A program made the translations under genes and the position numbers. Below are positions 21,146 to 32,300 of a stretch of 33,960 bases of DNA, piece by piece. A model generated the notes under the pieces. It saw only the letters and a list, made by a program, of their open reading frames with translations. It did no database searches and was not told the DNA's origin. Position 1 is the first letter of the stretch. Every line of letters begins with the position of its first letter. The DNA is from Apostichopus californicus (taxonomy: Eukaryota; Echinodermata; Holothuroidea; Aspidochirotida; Stichopodidae): NCBI GenBank assembly GCA_020650975.1, contig JAIPMN010015795.1, forward strand, positions 1 to 33,960. The letters run 5' to 3'.

Positions 21146-22707
21146 GGATATTTATTCAAAGTATTAGTAATTGGTAATGTATGTACAGACTGCAGAACAA
21201 CCAGCTGTTGGATGGGGAAGGGGGAGATGGGGGGTAGGAGATGGGGCCGATAGAAAGGAATGGAAGAGAAGTGAAGAGGTGTTCCTTAATCAAAGTTTGT
21301 CTATGTCAGAATGGGACAAAATCTATTGAATTAGTATGCCTATTTATTTTGACTGTCTGAATACAAGTAAATAGTGTGATTTGCTTGGCATTAAACGTGC
21401 AGCTTTACGGCATCATCACTTCATTAGTAGTTCCCAATGTTCTTCTTAATCTTCAAAATGTAGGATTAACTTAACTGTGATGTCCAATCTGCATTGTTTT
21501 AATGCTGAAATGTAATTTTTAAAAAAACTCAAAGGAAGTCATATTACAAGCACACAGCCATGCCTATCAACATTTTCAAAGTTAAATATTAGTTGAATGA
21601 ATAACAAACATTTGTGATGATGATGATGTTGCTGATTATCACTTAAGAGCCAAAAGTTTATATTGTATTCAGCCATCATAGAGCAGATCTCATCTTGGTA
21701 GTCGTAAGGAAAAATGCTTGCTTTGTATTAAAAACAAGGTTTTTCTATCCTACTATCCATTGACCTATACCAATTCTCTCTCATTTCATTATGAATAAAT
21801 TAAGTTGCTTCCATTCTAGAGAGGTTTTCTGGGCAAACTAGAATCCTCCCTATCTCAACAGAACATATTTTAGTTTGCCTGGACTCCCGTCGTAATCATA
21901 CCAGTCTTCAAATGATATTTCCGTTACATATTAAAAGTGTGTTGCTTTTATTCATTTTAGATACATTAGTACCATGATGTGCTGAATTGATTGGAATATA
22001 GATCTGAAGCAGAAGCAGTAAAATCATTACTTTCATTAATTTGTGTTTGACTTTCTGTGGCGCACCGTAAGCCGTATAAGCTAATATGGGATGTTTTGTA
22101 TACGATTTTGGTATCAAGTCTAACAGTGAATACTGGCAGCCAGCAGTGTAGATAGCAGTTAAAGGACACCTACACAACCTTCAAATATTTTAGACAGTAA
22201 AGCAATTGTCAGCCATGTTTTAACTTCCACAACCGCTCTCAAAGTATTTTGTCTGATTAACATTATTTTACTGTATTCTTCCATTTAACACAAGTTTGTC
22301 AATGTCTGGGACTAGTTTGAAACACTCAGAAGCCTTGAAAAAAAAAAACCTTGAAAATCTTTAGAAGCAGTTTAAACGTGGGTGCAATACTGAGGGCTCG
22401 TACCGGTAGCATACCTCATATGATATGGTTATCCATAAAGCAATGAGTTCCGCTACAGCAGGAAAATTGTCAAAGAATCAGGAAACTTCTGTTAGACATC
22501 AAATACTTAATAATAACCATCGTATGTTAAAATTAGAGCAAATTAAGCAAGGTTTGATCTTTTATAATGCAGCATTAGAAAACTCTTTGTCTGGCAAGAG
22601 TAAAGAGGAGTACGATTGAATGTCCAAAAAGGAAAAAATCCTCTAACAGGAAAAAACAATTCCTCTCAAATTAAAATGGTCATAAGATTATTTGAATGGT
22701 CAAGGTG

Positions 22708-22815
22708 TCACCTGTACATTGAATGTTGCACCTGGTAAAGGGTTAAAGTCCACTTTAGTTTTCACCTGTACATTGAATGTTGCAACTGGTAAAGGGTTAA
22801 AGTCCACCTTAGTTT
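22708..22815. repeat. Two-copy 54-bp tandem duplication
   Basis: The unit starting TCACCTGTACATTGAATGTT at 22708 recurs at 22762 with about three differences (for example CACCTGG to CAACTGG). It is recent or conserved, and non-coding as far as visible. Confidence 0.9.
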
Positions 22816-22959
22816 GACAGTTAAATCACCCTCCTCCATGTTATGCTCCAATGTTTCCCAAGTTTGGATAAATGTGTGTGAGCAATTGTTTTATAACTTT
22901 CAATGTGCAATCGTTCGCAATCAAATCAGTCAATCTGTAGATATAATTTTTAAGAGAAA

Positions 22960-23132
22960 GTCGCCCAGGAAAGAACCTGGGAACGAAAAAAAACCTACCG
23001 AACGACTGATCAGCTCTCAACCCCAGTCCCCTTGCATCGGGACTGTGTGATCATCGTCAGATGTGTATCACAATTCCCTTCGAAAGGGAACAGATACTAC
23101 ACATGATCTTAGCCAAAAGGCCAAGATATATC
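22960..23132 (-). ncRNA. U2 snRNA-like structured element, divergent 3' half
   Basis: Read on the minus strand from 23132, ATCTTGGCCTTTTGGCTAAG (23127-23108) then ATCATGTGTAGTATCTGTTC (23107-23088) match the 5' end of U2 snRNA with about two changes; from memory, U2 has ...CTCGGCCTTTTGGCTAAGA and TCAAGTGTAGTATCTGTTC. Stem I is closed by nine pairs and GUAGUA, which pairs with the intron branch site, is intact (23095-23100). Beyond it, normal U2 sequence is absent. Instead there are three perfect hairpins: TTCCCTT/AAGGGAA (23074-23090), AGTCCC/GGGACT (about 23025-23044) and CCCAGG/CCTGGG (22964-22981), with a U8 run at 22993-22986 before the last one. It could be a variant U2, a U2-derived retroposon or a decayed copy. 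Confidence 0.6.
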
Positions 23133-24640
23133 ATAAATAACCAAGGAGTACTATCTATTGAGTGATGTGAGTGATAACTAACCTAGAGATATCGCAACAT
23201 GTACATGGGTCACCAGGGAAATCAGGTGCATATCCAAGGGGGTTTACAGTACATTCCCTCCTTTTCAACCCCACACAAAATATTAACAGTAATTTTTTGC
23301 ATACCTTGTGAGTTATAGTCCAATTATGAAATTACCACTTCACATCTACAATTTTAACTCTTTTTCAGGGACCCCAAACTCCCCATCCCTACATGGGAGC
23401 CAGCTTCAACAACCTAAGGACCACATCCCCTCCTGCTAGGATCCGCACCTAGAAATAGGTAAGGATGCATGGGACTGAATGATATAACCCCATGCCCAAG
23501 ATTATTTTCCTGAGCTTATTCAACAATGTCACCTTCAATAGAAGGGATAAGATGCTGTATTACTAAAATTGCTCCGCAAATATTAGCTTTTCTTGTGGGG
23601 GGTAACCTTTTGTTGTTACCAACCAGCATCCAGCTCAATGGAGTACTTACCAGCACCAAGGCTATTATAAATTTTAACACAACAAACCAAAGAAGAAAAA
23701 GTAACAACATTTTCATACCATGTAATTTCACCATATATTTTCTACTACTTAGTATGTCTCCATAGACTTTCCATCATTGATATTCTACTAAAAATATTCT
23801 GTAATATAATTTTTAAGTAATGATAAAGGCTGAACAAATTTTAATACATTGAAAACGACTATTGATAAAATATCTAGATAAAGCTGATCACAGAAAAAAA
23901 AAACTCACTTAAATCTGGTCTTTAAATATTTTGGGAAAATATTTGCCTGATATCATTGTCAAATATTTCTAGAGAATGTGTAACTATTGTTCCCAGAATC
24001 AATTTTTGGGGTCTTCTTTTTCCACAAATAATTCTGACAGGGGAGTATAGGTTACAGTAAACATCAGCTGGCTTTGTAAGAGGGCAAAGATGCATTACTT
24101 TTTTAAATGAAGACTCGATTCAGCCTCTTCCTTAAAATCTGTCAAAAAACATTAAAAATACAAAGGGAAAATTTCAAATGGACACTTGACTTGAAGAAAA
24201 TATCAAAACTGCACTCAAACTGGACACTGCTCTGTGCATCTACTTGTGCACAGGAGAAATGTTGCTAGATGGTGATGGTAGTGAACATGAGGTCAATTCC
24301 ATATCAATTTGATCCTACATTTTGTCTGAAAAACTACTCAATGACAAAATGTGCATACTCATAATGTTAGTCACAAAGCAAAGAAAGGCTGACATACTAA
24401 ACGTACAGTTTGGCCGAGTAATTTCAAACAGATTAAAACCTTACTACAATTGTTTTCCAGAACTAGAAAATATACTCTTGGCTGTTATGAATGCAGAATG
24501 CAATATTTCATTGGTACAATAGCTAACATCTCTTTGAAATGGATAGCTTTGGTTGAGGTATGTTCAGATTGGAGAGATGCTTTGGGCATAAGGTATAAGC
24601 ACAAATAGCCTTTGTACAATACAGTGTCTGCATGTATGTA

Positions 24641-24650
24641 AATATATATA

Positions 24651-24685
<35 letters not shown>

Positions 24686-24770
24686 ATATATATCTATATA
24701 TCTATATATCTATATATCTCTATATATATCTATATATATATACATACATACATAAATAAATAAATATATA
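24641..24770. repeat. (TA)n-rich microsatellite
   Basis: About 130 bases of TA repeats interrupted by TATC units, ending in ACAT and AAAT repeats. Confidence 0.95.
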
Positions 24771-26151
24771 AATTCTTACCTATGACTAACCTAAGACAAG
24801 TGCTTACATATTTCAAGCGACAAAATATTCAACTGGTGTGAAAGCTATGTGGGAGGGTTTTAATTTCATTGATTTCATATAAACTAAAGTGAAAGATGAC
24901 TACGAAAGAGCTTATCCCTATTCTCAAATTATTCTTAACTGAAGATCAGTTCGAAACTTTGAAACCAGATCATAAAAAAAACATTTAAAATAGGATGAGA
25001 TATAATGGGCTTACAATATATCCATAAAAGTTGCGACACACGATTGACCTGAATATAGTAAGCGAATACTGTCTGCAATGTATTGAATTAACAAATTTCA
25101 ACTTGTCAGCAATGGAATTTCTGAACATTTATTGTTAGATGCCAGTCCCCATAAAAAAGAAACTTCTGAATGTTTAGACATGACATAGTTATCTATAATG
25201 CCTTGAAGAAGCTGCCATTGATTGTAAACCAATGCAATGAATGAAAATGCTTGCAACCAGATTAGCTTAGCTCCCTGTAAACCACCACATACTGAGAATT
25301 GTTTCTACTCATCAAAACATTCCGTTGTCATAATTTTGCTATTTATTTTTGGAGGGGGCAGGAGGGGGTGGGAGGGCTCTCTCATTACTTTGCAGCAATT
25401 GTCGAATAAATTGATTCGTTCCTGATTTAAAGATGAAAAGTTTGCAAGCAAAGAGTTTATGAAAGTATTGAGTGTCATGTGTATCCACGGTATCTTAAGT
25501 CAAAACTCAAGTCACTGCATGCGCAAGAAGTTTATGTTGAGCGGACAGGAACGGCCAAACCATCGACATTCTTGCATTCCCTTTCTCACATACATGTGTG
25601 AACAAGCTCTTTTCTCTTCTTAACAAATTCCTACATCTTTTGGTAGTTTGTTATTAATTCCATCTTATAATACTTGCAAACTTACAAGAGCAAAAAGTCA
25701 GGGTGTCCAGGACTTTACTTGACGTCAAGGCTCACTTTACATACACGAGCACTATCATTTTCAAACTGTTTATAAAGAAACCGTGATTCTCATGAAACCA
25801 TGTATACGTCAATCTCTGCCAAAGACACTCACTTAAGGATGAATTCAAACAGAACGATAAAAGCAGTTGTAATTAGACTAAGTTTAAATATGACAGGTAG
25901 AGATAATTACATATTCATACCAGTCACCATCTTAACAAATAAAGAAAATTCAGTTCATACACACCATATTACAGCAACTTAATGAAAGCAGGGGGTTTTC
26001 TTGATGAAAGGAATCTTTGCTAATAATGATGCCTTCATACCTACTAGAGGGAATTGGGAAAGGTCTACTAGTGGGCTGTAAATTCTATGCAGATTATATC
26101 AGATATAAATCAAAATACCATTCATTAAAATCATTAATAGGCAATAGCCAT

Positions 26152-26394
26152 CTAAACTTGTTGGCCAAAGCTTGGGCTCTCCTGCTTGTTAAGAGGTAGA
26201 TCACAGGTCTCCCAGACGTCCACCATCGCCGCCACAAACTTGTCCATCATCTCGGGGGTATGGTAAGGAGTCGGCGCCACCCTGAGACGTTCCTCCCCCG
26301 GTGCCACGGTAGGGGCGTTGATGGCCTGTACATATATACTGTGCTTCTCCATCAGGGTATCTGCAGCGGCAGTACAGGCAGCAGGATCACCGAC
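26152..26394 (-). CDS. ALAS: ALAS last coding exon
   Basis: Encodes [40 protein letters not shown] and [20 protein letters not shown], then WETCDLPL and a 13-residue tail to TAG. Vertebrate ALAS continues about 45 residues with a C-x-F-C motif; that extension is absent here. Acceptor TCTCGCAG. The exon is markedly GC-richer than its flanks. Confidence 0.93.
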   Translation of the reverse strand, partial: VGDPAACTAAADTLMEKHSIYVQAINAPTVAPGEERLRVAPTPYHTPEMMDKFVAAMVDVWETCDLPLNKQESPSFGQQV

Positions 26395-29300
26395 CTGCGA
26401 GAGAGGAGGAAACAGCAACAACCGAATGTAAACAACATCTACTACAACCAATGCAGAGACAACTCGGGGAATACACAACTGCACACCGTGGTAGTGTATG
26501 CTCTACCGATCTATTACTCTCATCTTCAGATCTGTCACAGAGACAGATGACATTCCTTAGTGTACAGATTACATATATAGAATACAATATATACTTAGTA
26601 TTACTTAGGATAACATAGGCTTAGGCCTAGCTATTCTTAGGATTACTTACATAGTGACTTTCTATCTACCCAGTATCATAGGTATAGTATACAAATAATG
26701 AATGGTTATGAGTGCAATAGTGCAAATATTGTTGTCCTTCCAATAAACTAATGATTCAACCTTGAAATTTGTCATGTTTCACAAAATCAAAGACACAGAA
26801 GATAGTAGTAGGTATGGGTACCAGAAACTTCATATAAAGTGGACAAAGCTTGGGGTGACTAAATAGGGTTCGATAGCTATTCCTACATCTTTTGTAAAAT
26901 GGTCATTTCAATCGATTCATTCGTAAGTACTTCAAATTAGTCAGGGTGTCCTTCACCATTTGAATCCGAAGACCTCAGCTGATATTAAGAATTCTATGAC
27001 TCCACAGAATAATCCACTATGTACAAACCAATGGTATCTGAACCCTTCTATTTTATAACGTCACCTTTAACATCCTGAATGAATGGACATTTGTTTTGCT
27101 CACCAACATAAGTCAAATGTTTGTGCTCAAATTTTGAATAGCTATTTTGAAGGCTCCGAAGGTTCTCTTACATATTACTACCGTTCGTGAGTACCAAAAA
27201 AAATGGGTTACATCTTTGCACTTGTCTAGCAATTTGCCCAATTTCCATAGCATTTTACGATGTGATACCGGATAAATAATTCCCTGAATATTACCCAACA
27301 GGATAAGGAGCTAGACCTTGTAAAGAGGAGAGCAGCGTGTCTTACGTGAATTGGGATGATATGACTGGGCATGTTGACAGCAGGAATACCGGCATCCAGT
27401 AACTTGGTCCTCAGAATTTTCACCATCTCTTGGTGACGGCTACGAAGCTTTCGACCCTCCTCACCAGCCAGGACCTGCCAAAAAATGAATAACTGACTGT
27501 TTAACACTTTTGAAAACCTTTTGAATTCTGACAGAATGATGGAAGCAAAACAGACTGATCTAAATACCAATGACAGGCCCAAAAATATAAAATTAACTGA
27601 CTCATCAGTATTGTTGCTATGTGATCTTAAGGATATTAATCCTTGCTGTATAGCAATATCTTGACCCAAGAATTGGTCACAGTTTCTCCGTCTTGTTTTG
27701 TGTGTATATACTAAGCATGTAAGCACCTTTAATACTGTAAGGTGTCTGTATGTCACAGTCGGCGAATATATTTAGAATTTCCTCTGCCCATGGTACAGTT
27801 CATCCATGTAAGTTTAAAGTCATCTAAAAACAAATCCTTCCCCACCCTTAACCAAAGAGGACAATTTTATACCAAAAGATTGTCAGATTTACTTCTAATG
27901 AAATGTCGGCGTGAATGTATATTCAAACTAATATATGTTGTCTGGTTGATAGCATTAACGGGTGAAGATATTTCCGGTTTTTCATTGACTTGAGAACACC
28001 AAAAGAAAATTAGCTAAATAGATAACAGCTGTGCCTTTCACAAGAATTTGTTCATGTTATGCACAACATTCATTTAATAATCATTAATCACATTCCATGT
28101 CTAGGCACCTCTGTTAAGAGGTTGGCAGGTGTCAACATTAAGCACCTGGTAGTAGCTACACAATATAACCCTGGAGTTAATATTACACTTTATAAAGTAT
28201 GCAAGCTTTTTAATGACACATTACGTTAAGCATTAGATATAACATGTCACTGGTTTATGAGTGAAGGAGAAGATCATGTAAAAAGTAGAAACTAAACGTT
28301 GGTCTAACTGCATGTAAGGTCGGCTCTGAATTACAAACTTTCATTGTGCTAGGTATTACTTTTGTGGTGAACATTAGAAGATGGCTGTATGAAGAAATGA
28401 TTTAAGAAATGTATTAAAATAACATGTTTCATTGATTTTTACACATTCTTGCTTTTCAGTTTTTTTTGTGACGGAGTCTATTAAATTCATTTGTTAATTT
28501 TTCTTTTTTAATGTTAGAGTTGATTGTTGCAGAGTATATTGTCTGTAACGTAATGGTTAATAACACCACATAAATATTCAAATTCATTGTTGTCATCATA
28601 GGCACCAGGTTAATTTAAATGTTAAACAAATTTGTTTTCCTGGCAAGGTTACACTGAACAGAAATTAATCAGAATCGATCCTGTTCCCAAGTTAGCCGAT
28701 CTGCGAGTAAATTGACATAACACTCAGATCTACATATAGCCAATGTACTATATAAAACAGACTGATCTAAATACCAATGACAGGCCCAAAACTATAAAAT
28801 TAACTGACTTGCATTCGAGAAGCATGAGCGAAGTTTGTAGGTGATAGGTATAAAGAAACTGAAACCCAGATTTAAAGGTTCCTGAGGGATGCTACAAGCA
28901 TACCAGTTACCCAGTTTTTGTGCTTGGGTTACAATGACTATTCCTAATACTAGTATTCCTAATAGCTTTTCCTCACTTCAATTTGAAACACTATTTGCAA
29001 CTATCTAATTCCTCTAAAGTTTACCAAATAAAATGAGAAAATGGTCATCCAGACATGACTGCCCTGTTTTGGTGAGAAGCGACACTTCAAAGATTTCTTA
29101 AAGAGCAGTGTGGCTAGCAACTGACGGCAATCTTTCTGGGGAGTGGAATACGGTCGTGAAATGAAATCGGTTACTTACTCCGATCGAAGTCATTGCTCCT
29201 TGAAGTACCATTGGTGGCAGCGAGGTAGTGAAGATGAATCCTGCGGCGTAACTCCTCACCATATCCACCAGGTTGGCTGAGCCAGCGATGTAACCACCGA

Positions 29301-32300
29301 TCATCCCAAAGGCTTTACCTATTGATACAGTAAAGAGAGATGACCACTATGAATTAAAAATGACCAAACTATCACACTGTCCACAGACATACTGGCTATC
29401 AGTTCCCTATGGTCTTAAATATTTGTCCATTGTTGTTGTTGATAACAAAGATAATGAAACAGTAACAATAGATCTGTCAATGGATGTAATGTAGACCACG
29501 ACCAAGACTGAACAAAACTGGGAATCAGTATGTTAGTTAGCGTTTCAAGCAATCTTACAACAAATTAATCATAACGTTAGTCCATTGGAAATCTCTGCTG
29601 TATACAGACAGTAAATAAAGCACTAAAAGGCTAATAAGAAAGACAAGTGTTCAACACTCTCTGTTACTATAGCAAACTGCCTCATGTAGAATGTTCCACC
29701 TCCTGTTTCCTCTCCATCTGATAACAGTTCATACACCTCTGTCTACCTTTTACATTCCTCCCACCCTTAATCCTCCACGTCAATCCATAAATTCTCTACC
29801 TCCATGCCCTCCATACCCATCTTACCCCCACCCCCCCCTTCCACAATCTCTCCCTGTTTCTAACTTCCCTCCATTTGAAAAGCACACCAATAGGAATTCT
29901 CAAACTTTCTGTGCAACAATTCTGTGCAAGTTTTCACTGTCAAATGTTGCAAGTAGGTACCTTCCCTACAGCATTAATAACATATTTGGCTTGATAGTAA
30001 TGTACTTTGCTCTAACAACACCCATTGCATACCTAGGTTTCTTCCCTACTGCATTAATGACATATTTGGCTTCTTAGTAATGTACTTTGCTCTAACAACA
30101 CCCATTGTATACCTAGGTTTCTTCCCTACTGCATTAATGACATATTTGGCTTGATAGTAATGTACTTTGCTCTAACAACACCCATTGCGTACCTAGGTTT
30201 CTTCCCTACTGCATTAATGACATATTTGGCTTCATAGTAATGTACTTTGCTCTAACAACACCCATTGCATACCTAGGTATTTTCCCTACTGCATTAATGA
30301 CATATTTGGCTTCATTAGTAATGTACTTTGCTCTAACAACACCCATTGAATACCTAGGTTTCTTCCCTACTGCATTAATGACATATTTGGCTTCATTAGT
30401 AATGTACTTTGCTCTAACAACACCCATTGCATACCTAGGTTTCTTCCCTACTGCATTAATGACATATTTGGCTTCATTAGTAATGTACTTTGCTCTAACA
30501 ACACCCATTGCATACCTAAAGTTCCTGAGATGATATCCATGTCCTCCAGACAACCATCACGCTCCCCGACTCCTGCGCCATGACGACCATAGAGACCAAC
30601 TGCATGGACTTCATCCACAAAGGTAAGAGCTCCATACTTGTGGGAAATGTCACATAATTCCTTCAGGGGTGAAATATCACCTGACGATGATGAGAAGAAT
30701 TATAAACAACTTGATCATGAACACCTAAAGGCAACGACCTACTTGTTACATGTCAACATAACAACTCTTAGCTAACTCTTGTAAACACAAAATCGATTAA
30801 CATCTGTTCAAACAGGAAGTTAGAACCCAGCTGAAGTGGTGTTACATTACTACACTCCTATTCACACAATTCACAAGAGATAAACATCTGTAAAATAAAG
30901 TTCCCCGACCTAAGCAAAAGGTCTCTTTTCCCATTTTAAACCAATACAATTCACTTCTGTTCCTTCCTTCCTTACAATCATAAAACTTCAAATCTCGCTT
31001 GATGTTTGCTACAAAAATATCAAACACTTGGACTATATCATATGCATGGATAACACAAAGTCTGCTACCTGGGAATTATGACACCAACTGCAACATTAAC
31101 TGCACCTAGAAATAACAAGTTGCAGCTTGTAATTTCTACATGTTTAACAGAGATCAAGACTGGAGGGGAAAACTTGCTTTTAAAGTAATGTTTGTCAGTT
31201 AAAGCAGTTTCTGCAGAGAGTTGCCAAACCTCAGCAAATGACCAAACACACCAAGAATTACTCAAAAGAAGGATAACATGATTAATTTATTACATTGCTG
31301 ATCTCATGTAAAGGTAAAACTGCATATTTTAGAGCTGTTAGAATTGCTGCTTCTATTTGAAATCGAACTGCACAAGGATTTAGAACCCAATTTTTGAAAA
31401 AATTTGGTTTTGCTACATATATGAAAAGGTTTCCACTAAATCAGATCTGGTACATTTAATGTTTTTGTCCTAATTAATTTTCAACATGTTTAAGTATGGA
31501 CTTCCTACAATGCTTTATTTCATTTCCTGTTTCTTGTTTTTTTGGAAAACCAATCAGTTTAAGTAAACTTAATTATCCACATGCATGCACATTACAAAGC
31601 ATTAATGTGTTAATCACAATCTCTATTTGTCCACAAGATTTCAAAAGCAAAAAAGTCTCACCAGTCATAGAGTGAACGGTCTCAAAGGCCACAATCTTGG
31701 GTGTCAGGGGGTCCGACTTCTTCAGCAGTTCTTCAAGGTGTTCGGTGTCGTTGTGGCGAAAGATGAACTTGGGCACTTTCGAGTTTCGTATACCTTGGAT
31801 CATGGAGGCGTGGTTTCCGGCGTCTGAGTAGATCTCGCAGCCTATTCAAACAAAGACAACAATCAAATTATTTGAATTCATACATCTCAACTTTCAGGGA
31901 AATTCTCAAAACAACTGCACATTTGCTCTTCCATGTTCAGCACACTTGGTAAATCTTCAAGCAGTGGCGGAGCGTCCATATAGTCAGGGGGGGGGGGGCG
32001 AATGCCCCCCCTGACGGACTCAAATGGACTGCTGGCGCCCTTTTCAGCATTTTACCACTTTTGACTTTCAATTCCACTACACTACGGTCTGGTTCAAAGT
32101 CTGCTCTTCACCAAACTAGGATTTAGAAGCGTACATCTGCAAGACTTGTCGACTCCAATTAACAACAAACTGTCTGTGTGATTCAAACTAGGTTCCATAT
32201 TTGTACATTTTGATGCAAACATCCACAACTTGGTGCAAACTGGACCAAGCTGGCTGATTCTGATAACTTACACCAGTAATGTCATTGGCAGATATGAAAA

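Larger units (their letters stand above)
18846..26151. other. Intergenic region between convergent CCDC51 and ALAS
   Basis: It holds the 3' untranslated regions of both genes and several repeats listed separately: an inverted-repeat element (19362-19844), a TTAA-flanked transposon (20790-21145), a 54-bp duplication (22708-22815), a U2-like RNA element (22960-23132) and a (TA)n tract (24641-24770). No further protein gene is recognised; a few 60-65-codon frames have no family resemblance. Confidence 0.6.

Noticed and set aside
22425-22619. 64-codon plus-strand frame with K, Q and E-rich helix-like composition
   Set aside because: The composition looks somewhat coding, but there is no family match, no convincing splice partners and the length is within chance.
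23355-23460. CTCTTTTTCAG followed by a C-rich stretch, resembling an exon start
   Set aside because: The frames close quickly and no conserved peptide appears; probably chance.
29691-30077. 128-codon plus-strand frame
   Set aside because: It is C/T-rich simple sequence running into the 80-bp tandem repeat.
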